Of a DNA stretch of 64,000 nucleotides, positions 37,017-45,523 are shown piece by piece. Every line of letters begins with the position of its first letter. Position 1 is the first letter of the stretch. This DNA is from Georgenia sp. M64. Its GTDB lineage: Bacteria; Actinomycetota; Actinomycetes; Actinomycetales; Actinomycetaceae. The translations under genes were made by a program, and so were the position numbers. Location of the stretch: positions 1,674,001 through 1,738,000 of the forward strand of contig NZ_CP145809.1 in assembly GCF_038049925.1 (NCBI RefSeq), given 5' to 3'. A model generated the notes under the pieces. That model saw nothing but the letters and a program-made list of their open reading frames with translations, was not told where the DNA came from and made no database searches.

Positions 37017-37825
37017 TGACCACCACGACCACACGCACGAGCGTGCCGGCCCTGGGAGTGCCGTCCGCGCCGCCGCTACCCGGCGACCTCGAGGCCCTGC
37101 TCCGCCGGCTGCGCCTGCCCCACATCCGCCACCAGGCACCCGAGGTCATCGCCACCGCCAAGGCCCAACGCTGGGAACCCGTCGAGGTTCTACGGGCCCT
37201 GTTCGCCGAGGAGGCCGCCGGCCGGGACCGGGCCTCCCTGGCCACCCGCCGGACCGCGGCCGGGTTCCCCACCGGCAAGACGTTCGACGCCTGGGACGAG
37301 GCCGCGTCCTCGATCCCGGTCCCGACCCAGCACGCGCTACGGACCCTGGAGTGGGTCCACCGCAAGGAGAACCTCGTCGTCTGCGGGCCGTCGGGGACCG
37401 GGAAGACGTTCCTGCTCGAGGCCCTGGGGCACCAAGCCGTCGAGCAAGGCCTGCGGGTCTCGTGGTTCACCCTCGAAGACCTCGGCGCCCTCCTGCGCAG
37501 GCACCGCGCCGACGACACCGTCACCAAGGCCATCGCGAAGGTGCTGCGCGCCGACCTCGTGGTCGTCGACGACATCGGCCTCCTCCCGGTCGCCACCGAC
37601 GCCGCCGAGGGCCTCTACCGCCTCGTCGACGCCGCCTACGAGAAACGAGCCGTCGCGATCAGCTCCAACCTCCACCCCGCCGGGTTCGACGAGCTCATGC
37701 CCAAGACCATCGCCACCGCGACCGTCGACCGGCTCCTCCACCACGCCCACGTCTGCCAGACCAGCGGCGAGTCCGTCCGCCTGTCCCAGGCCCTCTCCGG
37801 TCGAGGAGTGACGCCCTTGGCCTGA
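37016..37825 (+). CDS. istB: IS21-family helper ATPase IstB (element 2)
   Basis: A 269-residue AAA+ helper. Walker A GPSGTGKTFL, Walker B LVVVDDIGLL, then AVAISSNLHPAGFDELM and DRLLHHAHV. Starts in the istA stop codon. Intact. Confidence 0.95.
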   Translation: MTTTTTRTSVPALGVPSAPPLPGDLEALLRRLRLPHIRHQAPEVIATAKAQRWEPVEVLRALFAEEAAGRDRASLATRRTAAGFPTGKTFDAWDEAASSIPVPTQHALRTLEWVHRKENLVVCGPSGTGKTFLLEALGHQAVEQGLRVSWFTLEDLGALLRRHRADDTVTKAIAKVLRADLVVVDDIGLLPVATDAAEGLYRLVDAAYEKRAVAISSNLHPAGFDELMPKTIATATVDRLLHHAHVCQTSGESVRLSQALSGRGVTPLA

Positions 37826-37985
37826 CCACCCGGGCCGGTGATGGCCAGCCCCTGGGCAGATCCCATGGCCATCACCGGGCAGATCCCGTGACCGTCACCG
37901 GGCAGGTCTCACGACCGCCCCTGGGCAGTTCCCACTGTCCCTTGACACCCCCGACGCGGGGGAGACTTCACCCACCCGAAGCCCC

Positions 37986-38000
37986 TACCCCCTCCGGGTA
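37986..38000. promoter_or_regulatory. CsoR-type operator ahead of the SGNH hydrolase
   Basis: TACCC-CCTCC-GGGTA, two 5-bp arms around a 5-bp centre, 29 bp before the ATG at 38030. Same TACCC/GGGTA arms as the sites at 5634 and 41866. It lies between element 2 and the gene and is itself undamaged. Confidence 0.5.
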
Positions 38001-38029
38001 TTCGAACCTGTGACGAGAGGACGACGAAG

Positions 38030-38995
38030 ATGCGAACGGTTGACCTCCAGCGCCCCGGCGACGAGCTCGGCGCCCAACGCGCAGGAGACCGTGTGAGGGG
38101 TGGCGCGGTCGGGGCCATCGGAGGAGGGGCACTGGCCCTGATGACGGTGATGACGGCCCTGGCCGCGGCGCTCGCCCGGGCCCAGGTGGCCGCGTTGCGC
38201 CGACGGGACTGGCCCTCGACGGCCCCCCTGGCGGTGGATGTGACGGTGACCCCGTCCACGGGCGCCGGTGCCGACGCCGGCGTCGTCGAGCTCGGGGCGT
38301 TCGGTGACTCGGCCATGGCGGGCGTCGGCGTCGACCGGCTCGACGACGTCCTGTCGGTACAGCTTGCCCAGCGGGTGGCCGACGCGACCGGGCGTGCCGT
38401 GCACGTGGTGGGCTACGCCCGTTCGGGTGCGCGGACCCTGGACGTGCTGACCCGGCAGGTCCCGGCGGTGCGCCGGACACCTGACGTATCGGTCCTGGTT
38501 GTCGGGACGAACGACGTCATCCACGCCACCTCACCGCTCGCGTTGACCCGCACTTGTGAGGCGATGCTCGACGCGCTCGAGACGATCGGTGCGCCCGTGG
38601 TGATGTCGAGCCTGCCGGAGTTCCGGGCCATGCGGGCGCTGCCGGGCCCTGTGATGTCGGCGGCACGCGGGTACGGCAGCATGGTCGGGGCGGTCCAGCG
38701 CCGCGCAGCGGCCCCACGGCCGCGGGTGCGCCTGGTCGACGTCGTCGGTGCCGTGGGTGAGGAGTTCGTCGAGGACCCGGACATGATGAGCACCGACTCC
38801 TTCCATCCGTCGGCGATTGGCTACGGCCGGATCGCCGACGCGTTGGCGCCGGCCGTCCTCGCCCACCTGGGGTCGTCCGAGCGCTGGCGGGGCATCCCGC
38901 AGGGCGCTACCGGGCATCTCGCAGGCAGGCACGAGGAAGGTGTGGCAGGGGATGCCGGTACCTGTTCAGGTGCCGGGCCGTCCGGGGTCCCGTGA
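38030..38995 (+). CDS. SGNH/GDSL-type hydrolase
   Basis: A 321-residue esterase-fold protein with an N-terminal hydrophobic segment (AVGAIGGGALALMTVMTALA). The catalytic blocks are present: block I GAFGDSAMAGVGVDRL (Ser), the Gly in YARSGARTLDVL, block III LVVGTNDVIHA (Asn) and block V STDSFHPSAIGYGRIAD (Asp, His). It probably deacylates a lipid or cell-wall sugar. ATG 38030 follows AGAGGACGACGA. Its 3' end overlaps the convergent ABC1-kinase gene by 30 nt. IS21 element 2 lies 82 bp upstream of the start. Confidence 0.85.
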   Translation: MRTVDLQRPGDELGAQRAGDRVRGGAVGAIGGGALALMTVMTALAAALARAQVAALRRRDWPSTAPLAVDVTVTPSTGAGADAGVVELGAFGDSAMAGVGVDRLDDVLSVQLAQRVADATGRAVHVVGYARSGARTLDVLTRQVPAVRRTPDVSVLVVGTNDVIHATSPLALTRTCEAMLDALETIGAPVVMSSLPEFRAMRALPGPVMSAARGYGSMVGAVQRRAAAPRPRVRLVDVVGAVGEEFVEDPDMMSTDSFHPSAIGYGRIADALAPAVLAHLGSSERWRGIPQGATGHLAGRHEEGVAGDAGTCSGAGPSGVP

Positions 38996-40618
38996 GGAGG
39001 TACGCGTCAGGTAGGCGATCAGCGCCGCGAGGCCTCCGGCTCCCGTGAGGACCAGTCGTGCGCGCAGCGCGGACCACCGGTCAGGGGCGGTGAAGACCGC
39101 CCGGCCCAGACCATCGACGACAGTGGCTGCGACAACTGCGGCGAGGATGCGGTTGCCCACACGGTCGACGTGGTCGAGCACGGCACGGAGCTCGTCGGTG
39201 CGTCCTGGTCCGTCGACACTGCCTTGCTCGAGCGCCTCGATCAGGCCGCGCAGTGCGCGAGGCACGCCGGCACCGGCTGATCGTAGGTCGTGGGTGAGCG
39301 CGGTGATCAGCCGGGGCAGGGCGTCGGCGGAGAATCGCTGGGAGACCAGATTTTCGGCGTACGGCGCGAGGACGTCGACGAGTCGGAAGTCGGGGTCCAG
39401 CCGTTCCCCCAGCCCCTCGGCCATGATCAAGGTCTTGAACAGCAGAGCCATGTCGGTGGGCATGCGCAGGTGGTGACGGCGAAGGGTCACCAGGAGGTCG
39501 TTGATCAGGGCGGTGACCGGGAAGTCGGCGAGCGAGCGGTTGCTGAATGTCTGCACCAGCCGTGCGAGGTCAGCACGCAGGGCGGGCCGGTCGACGGTCC
39601 CGCCGGACCGGTTGAGGTGGAGGACTGCGTCGGTGGCCCCGTCGACGTCCGAGCCCATGACGGCGACGAGGAGGTCGCCCAGGTTCTCTCGGAGGGCGTC
39701 GTCGATCTCGCCCACCATGCCGAAGTCGATGATCCCGAGCCTGCCGTCGGCCTCGACGAAGAAGTTCCCGGGGTGAGGGTCGGCGTGGAAGAAGCCGTCC
39801 TCGAAGACCATCTTGCACAGCACGCTCGCGGCCCGCCGGGCCAGGGCGGGCCGGTCGATCCCTGCGGCGACCAGCGCGTCGGCGTCGTCGATCTTGACCC
39901 CCCGGATGCGTTCGAGCGTCAGGACCCGGGAGGTGGTGGTCTCCCACAGCACTGCCGGGATGTGGACCGCGGGATCTGCGGCGAAGGCGGCCGCGAATCG
40001 TTCGGCGTTGCGGCCCTCCCGGAGGTAGTCGAGCTCGTTGCGCAGCGTGGCGGCGAACTCCTGGGCGATCCCGACGACGTCGTGGTCGCGGGCGACCTCC
40101 CAGTGGCGGGTCGCGCGCGCCGCGAGGTCCTGAAGGATCTCCAGATCCTCGGTGACCACTGCCACCACGCCGGGCCGGCGGACCTTGACCACGACCCGCG
40201 CCCCCGCCACGGTGGCCGCGTGTGCCTGACCGATCGAGGCGCTGGCCAGGGGGTCGCGGTCGAGGGTGTCGAAGATGGTGACAGCGCCCAGCTCCTCGGT
40301 GATCGTCTCCAGCACCGCGGCGACCGGCACCGGCGCGACGTCGTCCTGGAGCCGGGCTACCTCGGTGAGGTAGCCCGGTGGCAGCAGGTCGGCACGGGTG
40401 GACAGGATCTGCCCGATCTTGACGAACGTGGGGCCCAGCTCCTCGAGCGCGAGCCGGAGGTGCTCCGGCTGCGCGTACGTCCGGCCCCTTTGGTGGCCGG
40501 GTAGTCCCCGCCGGAACGGGAACCTGCCGGTCATCCCCATGGCGCCGACCGCGAAACCGAAGCCATGCACGGACAGGATCTCCACGATCTCGCGGTAGCG
40601 CTGCGTCCTCGGGCTCAT
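38966..40618 (-). CDS. ABC1/UbiB-family atypical kinase
   Basis: A 550-residue protein of the AarF/UbiB/ABC1 kinase-like family. Family signatures are LGPTFVKIGQILSTRADLLP (KxGQ motif), ASASIGQAHAATVAGARVVVKV (Ala-rich nucleotide loop and Lys), DGFFHADPHPGNFFVEADG and IIDFGMVGEI. C-terminal helices (RILAAVVAATVVDGL, GAGGLAALIAYLT) suggest membrane association. UbiB homologues support quinone or lipid metabolism; the role beside a YHS gene is unknown. Begins 17 bp after the F510_1955-like gene in the same operon. Confidence 0.88.
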   Translation of the reverse strand: MSPRTQRYREIVEILSVHGFGFAVGAMGMTGRFPFRRGLPGHQRGRTYAQPEHLRLALEELGPTFVKIGQILSTRADLLPPGYLTEVARLQDDVAPVPVAAVLETITEELGAVTIFDTLDRDPLASASIGQAHAATVAGARVVVKVRRPGVVAVVTEDLEILQDLAARATRHWEVARDHDVVGIAQEFAATLRNELDYLREGRNAERFAAAFAADPAVHIPAVLWETTTSRVLTLERIRGVKIDDADALVAAGIDRPALARRAASVLCKMVFEDGFFHADPHPGNFFVEADGRLGIIDFGMVGEIDDALRENLGDLLVAVMGSDVDGATDAVLHLNRSGGTVDRPALRADLARLVQTFSNRSLADFPVTALINDLLVTLRRHHLRMPTDMALLFKTLIMAEGLGERLDPDFRLVDVLAPYAENLVSQRFSADALPRLITALTHDLRSAGAGVPRALRGLIEALEQGSVDGPGRTDELRAVLDHVDRVGNRILAAVVAATVVDGLGRAVFTAPDRWSALRARLVLTGAGGLAALIAYLTRTSSRDPGRPGT

Positions 40619-40635
40619 GTGTGCCGACCCCCGCG

Positions 40636-41544
40636 TTACCGGCCGAGCGTGATGGGGTAGCGGACCTCGAAGGTCCTACCGCCGTCGGTCGAGGTGTAGA
40701 CGCCCGTGTCGGTGGCGACGTGGACGGTGGCGAGGTCCTCGGCCGTCAGGGCTGCGGCCGGTCCGTCCAGGGTGCCGCGCGGCTGCCAGGTCGTGCCCCC
40801 GTCGGGGCTGGTGAGCACCGTCCCATCGGGGTCGGTGCCGTACACCACACCGGGGTCCGGCCACGCCAGCGTGGCCAGGACCGGGGTTCCCGGCAGCGGT
40901 GTGAAGGACCGACCGCCGTCTTCGCTGCGCCGCAGCCCGCCGTCGGCGGCGACGGCCAGGAGGGTTCCGGTGTCGGCCGGGTTGGCTGCCAGGGCAGTCA
41001 TCACCATCGTGGACCGCGGCTGCCACGTCTCCTGGTCAACGGTGACGAGCAGCCGGCCGGCGGTGCTGTCGTAGCCGTAGAGGAGGCCGCCCGCGGGCTG
41101 CAGGACGTGGAAGTCGCTCACGCCCTGCCGGGAGAGCGCCTCCCAGGTCCCCCCGGCGTCGCGGCTCTCGATGAGGCCGAGCATGTCCGGTTCATCCTCG
41201 CGCAGGTCCGGGTGGCCGCTGGCGAGGAACCGGTTGGGTCCGACCACGGTGAAGGCCATGGTGTCCTGCCATCGGTCGGCGACCCGCTCGGCCTTGCCCG
41301 AGGGGTCCTCAGGAAGGCGGAACAGGCCCGTGTGGCTCGCCGCGTACAGGACACCGTCGGCGGGGTCGACGCCGAGGCCGTGTACGTGCATGAGGACGTT
41401 GGCGAACTCGTCCGTCGGCTGCGCCTGCCCCGGCACCCCCCGCAGCACCAGCCACGTCGCGCCGCCGCCCAGTGCAAGGGCGATGGCTGCGACGGTAAGG
41501 GTCGCGTGCCGGACACGCCGCACGGGTCCTGCACCATCGGGCAT
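40636..41544 (-). CDS. F510_1955-like exported BNR/beta-propeller protein
   Basis: A 302-residue protein with one N-terminal membrane anchor (ATLTVAAIALALGGGATWLV) and repeated propeller motifs of the sialidase/BNR kind (SRDAGGTWEALS, SEDGGRSFTPLP, SPDGGTTWQPRG, STDGGRTFEV). This matches what databases call F510_1955-family glycosylhydrolases, often found near copper and YHS genes. The catalytic residues of true sialidases were not identified. It starts 1 bp after the YHS stop, so cotranslation is likely. Confidence 0.75.
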   Translation of the reverse strand: MPDGAGPVRRVRHATLTVAAIALALGGGATWLVLRGVPGQAQPTDEFANVLMHVHGLGVDPADGVLYAASHTGLFRLPEDPSGKAERVADRWQDTMAFTVVGPNRFLASGHPDLREDEPDMLGLIESRDAGGTWEALSRQGVSDFHVLQPAGGLLYGYDSTAGRLLVTVDQETWQPRSTMVMTALAANPADTGTLLAVAADGGLRRSEDGGRSFTPLPGTPVLATLAWPDPGVVYGTDPDGTVLTSPDGGTTWQPRGTLDGPAAALTAEDLATVHVATDTGVYTSTDGGRTFEVRYPITLGR

Positions 41545-41545
41545 G

Positions 41546-41824
41546 TCAGGCGGCGGTGTACGCCAGCGGGTCGGCGTCGAAGGTCTCGGCGCAGTGCCCG
41601 CAGCAGAAGTAGTAGCGCTCGCCCTCGAAGTCGCGCACGAGCCCGCTCGCCTCGGCCCGCGAGCGCACGGTCGGGTTGCCCATCACCGCGCAGGTGACCA
41701 CGTCGTCGCCGGGGCCAGCGACGACGTCGCCGTGGTGGCCGTGGTCGTGGCCCCCGTCGGAGCAACAGCCGCCCCCACCGTTACCCCCGTGCTTGTGGTC
41801 GTGGTCCTCGTGCTTGTGATCCAT
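41546..41824 (-). CDS. YHS-domain protein with His-rich N-terminus
   Basis: A 92-residue protein. Residues 1-33 are His/Gly/Cys-rich (MDHKHEDHDHKHGG, GCCSDGGHDHGHHGD), a likely metal-binding arm. The rest is a YHS domain: VTCAVMGNPTVRSRAEASG then YYFCCGHCAETFDADPLAY. YHS domains bind metals through cysteines and occur in copper ATPases. ATG 41824 follows GAAGGAGGAGCG. Heads the operon with F510_1955-like and ABC1-kinase genes. A CsoR-type palindrome and a direct-repeat box lie within 110 bp upstream. Confidence 0.85.
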   Translation of the reverse strand: MDHKHEDHDHKHGGNGGGGCCSDGGHDHGHHGDVVAGPGDDVVTCAVMGNPTVRSRAEASGLVRDFEGERYYFCCGHCAETFDADPLAYTAA

Positions 41825-41865
41825 CACGCTCCTCCTTCGGTCGTCGTGCCATCTCGTGTCGAGGC

Positions 41866-41880
41866 TACCCCCGCGGGGTA
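41866..41880. promoter_or_regulatory. CsoR-type operator upstream of the YHS operon
   Basis: TACCCC-CGC-GGGGTA: perfect 6-bp arms around 3 bp, 42 bp upstream of the YHS start. Closest relative in the window is the 5634 site. Confidence 0.6.
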
Positions 41881-41912
41881 TGGCGTCAGGCGCGCGGAAG
41901 CCCGAACGGGCC

Positions 41913-41932
41913 ATGTCTTCAGCGAACCTTCA
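41913..41932 (-). promoter_or_regulatory. Direct-repeat box resembling a CopR site
   Basis: On the minus strand TGAAGGTTC-GC-TGAAGACAT: two tandem half-sites two bases apart, each 7 of 9 to TGAAGATTT. It lies ~90 bp upstream of the YHS gene in its orientation. Together with the neighbouring palindrome it would give dual control by CsoR and a response regulator (inference). Confidence 0.5.
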
Positions 41933-42074
41933 CGAACTCTCGGCCGGCGCCGCCGTCAGGATCCAGCCGGTGCCGGCGGCCACTGGACGGCGGCACGGGC
42001 GATCCGTCCGTCGTGGACTACCGAGACGCGGGTCCGGGCTCCAGCCCACGGTGGGCACTCCGACACTGTGGGGC

Positions 42075-43490
42075 TCAGGCGGCGACCAGGGTCAGCCACG
42101 CGCCGGCGCCGACCCCGAGCACAACGGAAGTCACGGCTGCCGTGTGAGCGGTGAGCAGCGGAAGACTTCGCCGCGCCCGGGTGGTGCTGGATGGGCTGCT
42201 GCGCCTCACGGCCGGGCCGAACCACCGCAGGTAGTAGAACAGGCTGGCGACAGTGTTGACCGCTGCCAGCACCACCAACCATCCCAGCGCCCCGTCGGCC
42301 GCGGCCGAGAACACGGCCAGCTTCGCCACGAAAACCGCGGTGGGCGGTGTTCCTACCAGGCCGAGGAGGACGACGACAAGGCTGAGCACCAGACCGGGCT
42401 GGCCCCGAGAGGCGTCCGCCCACTGCGTCAGGGTCCGAGCCTGCGGTAGCGCCGCCCCCGCGGCAAAGGCGCCGATGTTGGTCACGGCGTATCCGGCGAG
42501 GTAGATGGCGAGGGCCGGGAAGGCGAGGTCGGTGCGGGCCGCGACCGCCACCACCATGAAGAGGTATCCCACCTGGCTGACCGTGGAGTACCCGAGCAGC
42601 CGCAACACCTCTTGCTGCTGGAACGCCGCGAGGTTGCCCAGCGTCATGCTGCCCGCCGCGATCACCGCGACCACCAGCGGGACGTCGAGCGCGATCCCGG
42701 AGAGGGGGTCGCGGACCAACCGGAATGCCGCCACCGCTGCACCGATCTTCGGGATGGTGGTGAGAAAGGCAGCGATGGCCGGGGTGGTTCCCGCGGTGAC
42801 GTCGGGCACCCAGAAGTGCACCGGTACCACGCCCGCCTTGAAGCCCACGCCGGCCAGCAGCCCGACCACGCCCACCGCGACCAGCGGGACCGGGGCTTCG
42901 GGCAGTCCGGCTCCCAGGCTCGCATAGTCGGTGACGCCTGCGGCAAGGACCAGGGCGGCCACACCGAGGAGCATGAGGACTCCCGCGAAGGCCCCCATGA
43001 GGTAGTACTTCAGCGTCGCCTCCACCCCGCGGTCGTCCTTGCGGAAGCCCGCCAGGGCATAGAGGGGCACGCTGGCCAGCAAGTACCCGGCGACGAGCAT
43101 GAGCAGATCCGACGCGGCCGCCAAGACCATCGCCCCGGTCGCGCCGAGGAGCATCAGGACGTAGGCCTCGGTCTGGCGCGGGTGTCCCCGCAGCGAGGAG
43201 GAAGCGAGGACGATGACGGCAGCGGTGGCCAACGTGATGGTCAACCGCGCCGCTCCCGCCGCGTCGTCGACGGTCCACGTACCGCCGTACACCACCCGCC
43301 CCGAGCCCAGCGCCGAGGCTGACGCGACCGCGCTGCCCAGTGCCGCCAGGACGGCCACCGCCCCGGCGCGGACCTGCAACGCCTGAGGCGTCCACAGGCC
43401 CAGAAGCAGGGTGGCGACGGCACCGAGCACCAGGACGAGCTCGGGAAGCAGGTCCACCGGGCTGCCCGACATCCCCTCCATCCCGGTCAC
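42075..43490 (-). CDS. nuoN: NuoN-like complex I membrane subunit
   Basis: A 471-residue antiporter-like subunit with about 14 helices. The pump landmarks include the Lys/His helix HFWVPDVTAGTTPAIAAFLT with IPKIGAAVAAFRL and the loop AFQQQEVLRLLGYSTVSQVG. GTG 43490 overlaps the nuoM stop (GTGA). Last gene of the leftward nuo operon; ~140 bp without a gene follow before the YHS regulatory region. Confidence 0.88.
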   Translation of the reverse strand: MTGMEGMSGSPVDLLPELVLVLGAVATLLLGLWTPQALQVRAGAVAVLAALGSAVASASALGSGRVVYGGTWTVDDAAGAARLTITLATAAVIVLASSSLRGHPRQTEAYVLMLLGATGAMVLAAASDLLMLVAGYLLASVPLYALAGFRKDDRGVEATLKYYLMGAFAGVLMLLGVAALVLAAGVTDYASLGAGLPEAPVPLVAVGVVGLLAGVGFKAGVVPVHFWVPDVTAGTTPAIAAFLTTIPKIGAAVAAFRLVRDPLSGIALDVPLVVAVIAAGSMTLGNLAAFQQQEVLRLLGYSTVSQVGYLFMVVAVAARTDLAFPALAIYLAGYAVTNIGAFAAGAALPQARTLTQWADASRGQPGLVLSLVVVLLGLVGTPPTAVFVAKLAVFSAAADGALGWLVVLAAVNTVASLFYYLRWFGPAVRRSSPSSTTRARRSLPLLTAHTAAVTSVVLGVGAGAWLTLVAA

Positions 43491-45523
43491 CGGGAGACGA
43501 GCGACACGAGGGCCGCAGCGGCCGGCTCGACGACGTCCAGCAGGAAGCGGGGCAGCAGGCCGACGATGACGGAGAGCGCGAGCAGGGGCAGGATCGCGGC
43601 ACCCTCCCGGCCGGAGAGGTCTGCGAATTGCGCCGCACGGAGCGGCCCGTCCGGCCCGTCCGGTGCGACAGGCGGAGCCTGGTCCACCGGGTCGGTCACG
43701 GGCGCAGCGTCGCCTGCCGTGAGGTCCTGGTGCTGGTCCTGATCCTGATCCTGATCGTGCCGAGGCGGGTCGTCCGCGGCCTCTTCGGGGGCGGTGTGAG
43801 TGTTGTGGTGGTCGGTGTGACCACCGTGAGGTGAATGGCCGGTGGGGTGATCCATCGCGCCGCCGGTGCTGTCACCCCTGGCGTGTCCGTCGTGGCCTCC
43901 GTGGTCAGCGGTGTGTCCGTCGTGTCCGTCGTGGTCGGCGGGCCCCCCGCCGTGGGTCTGGTGTGCACTGTCGTGGCCGCTGGTGCTGCTGTCGTCACGG
44001 CGACTGTTCAAGCGGGGACCGTCGGGGTGGTGGTGGCCACCGGCCATGTGACCCGCGTGCCCACCAGCGGTGATGACGGCCGGGACCACGGTGTCGTCCA
44101 CACCGAACTCGTCCGCGCCGAACTCGTCCCCGTCGTCATCTCGGGCCTCGTCGCGCTCCGTCGCGCTCAGCAGGGTGCGGCCCGTGAGCAGTCGCTGCAC
44201 CGCAAGCAGGAAGAGCCCGGCGGTAACAAGGATCCCGGTCACGGCGATGACCCCCGCCACCGGGGCCGCCTGCAGCGTGCCGGTGAAGATCTGGAACTCG
44301 GCGATGAAAGAAGAGAACCCGGGCAGGCCCAGCGAGCCAAAGGCGGCCACGGCGAAAGCGGCGGCGAACAGCGGCGCCGGGCGCGCGAGGCCGCCCCACC
44401 GGCTGAAGTCATAGGTCCGGCCGCGCGTCCAGAGGACCCCGGCGAGCAGGAAGAGCGCCCCCGTGAGCAGCCCGTGGCTCACCATCTGCACCAGCGCTCC
44501 GACGGTCGCGATGGTGCGCGCCTGCTCGTCGGCCGCCACGAGGCCGGCCGCCCCCAGCCCGAGAATCACGTAGCCCATGTGGTTCACCGAGGTGTAGGCG
44601 ATCATCCGCTTGGCGTCGCGCTGTGCCAGGGCCACGAAAGCCCCCCACAGCACGCTGATCACCCCGATCACCACGGCGACCATGGCCCAGCGCTGCCAAG
44701 CCCCCGGGAGCATCGGCATGGCGATCCGGACGAAGCCGTACGTGCCCAGCTTCAGGAGGACACCGGCGAGGATGGCCGAGCCGGCTGCCGGGGCGTCGGT
44801 GTGCGCGTCGGGCAACCAGGTGTGGAACGGGAAGAGCGGCGTCTTCACCGCCAGGCCGAGACCGATCGCCAGCAGTACCAACCCTCCGAGCAGCGGGGAG
44901 TCCTCCAGCGGTGGGTTCGCGGCGAGCCGGACCATGTCGAAGGTGCGCTCCTCCCCGCCGAGGAACAACCCGATGAAGCCGACGAGCAGCGCGAGCGAGC
45001 CGACGAAGGTGTACAGGAAGAACTTCAGTGCGCTGCGCCGGTTGTTGCCGTGGCCCCATCCCGCGATGACGAAGTACATCCCCACGATCGACAGGTCGAA
45101 GAAGACGAAGAAGAGGATGAGGTCCAGCGCCGCGAAGGTGCCCAGGCTGGCGGTCTGGAGGAAGAGGAACAGTGCGGCGTAGCGGCGTGGGCGCCGGTCC
45201 TCACGCAGCGACCAGACCGCGGTCGCCAGGAACAGGACCGCGGTCAGAGCGATGAGGGGGAGGGACAGCCCGTCCACGCCCACGTGGTAGGACGCGTCGA
45301 CGGTCGGGATCCACTGCACGCTCGTCTCGTAGGCGATCCCGTCCACGATGCCGCGGGCGCCGGTCCCGGGGTCGAAGTTCACCCACATCCACACCACGAG
45401 GGCGAGGTCGACGGCGGCCGCCCCGACCCAGACGCGCAACGCGGCGCGGTCCGAGACCGGCAGCACCAGCAGGGCGCCGGCCACCACGACCGGGAGCAGG
45501 ACGACAACGGTCAGCATGGTCAC
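43487..45523 (-). CDS. nuoM: NuoM-like subunit with large His/Asp-rich insert
   Basis: A 678-residue antiporter-like subunit, unusually long. The core is typical (LFPFHTWLPDAHTDAPAAGS, AILAGVLLKLGTYGFVRIAM). After the helix ending VQRLLTGRTLLSAT, and before the last helix (LLALSVIVGLLPRFLLDVV), there is an insert of ~170 residues. It is rich in His, Asp and Gly (GGHAGHMAGGHHHPDG, DHDGHDGHTADHGGHDGH, HDQDQDQDQHQD). NuoM normally has ~500 residues with only a short loop there. The insert can plausibly bind metal; its side of the membrane is not settled. GTG 45523 overlaps nuoL's stop; an ATG at 45517 is an alternative. Confidence 0.9.
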   Translation of the reverse strand: MTMLTVVVLLPVVVAGALLVLPVSDRAALRVWVGAAAVDLALVVWMWVNFDPGTGARGIVDGIAYETSVQWIPTVDASYHVGVDGLSLPLIALTAVLFLATAVWSLREDRRPRRYAALFLFLQTASLGTFAALDLILFFVFFDLSIVGMYFVIAGWGHGNNRRSALKFFLYTFVGSLALLVGFIGLFLGGEERTFDMVRLAANPPLEDSPLLGGLVLLAIGLGLAVKTPLFPFHTWLPDAHTDAPAAGSAILAGVLLKLGTYGFVRIAMPMLPGAWQRWAMVAVVIGVISVLWGAFVALAQRDAKRMIAYTSVNHMGYVILGLGAAGLVAADEQARTIATVGALVQMVSHGLLTGALFLLAGVLWTRGRTYDFSRWGGLARPAPLFAAAFAVAAFGSLGLPGFSSFIAEFQIFTGTLQAAPVAGVIAVTGILVTAGLFLLAVQRLLTGRTLLSATERDEARDDDGDEFGADEFGVDDTVVPAVITAGGHAGHMAGGHHHPDGPRLNSRRDDSSTSGHDSAHQTHGGGPADHDGHDGHTADHGGHDGHARGDSTGGAMDHPTGHSPHGGHTDHHNTHTAPEEAADDPPRHDQDQDQDQHQDLTAGDAAPVTDPVDQAPPVAPDGPDGPLRAAQFADLSGREGAAILPLLALSVIVGLLPRFLLDVVEPAAAALVSLVSR

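Larger units (their letters stand above)
35293..37947 (+). mobile_element. IS21-family element 2, 2.66 kb, with 7-bp target duplication
   Basis: Begins TGTTGGCGGCCACGGGA and ends with the complement of TGTCAAGGGACAGTGGGA. Multiple spaced copies of an ACTGCCC/TCTGCCCG-type repeat lie inside each end. Flanked by CCCCCGA at 35286-35292 and 37948-37954. Carries an intact istA-istB pair. The duplication shows that it inserted into the DNA upstream of the SGNH hydrolase gene. Confidence 0.9.
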
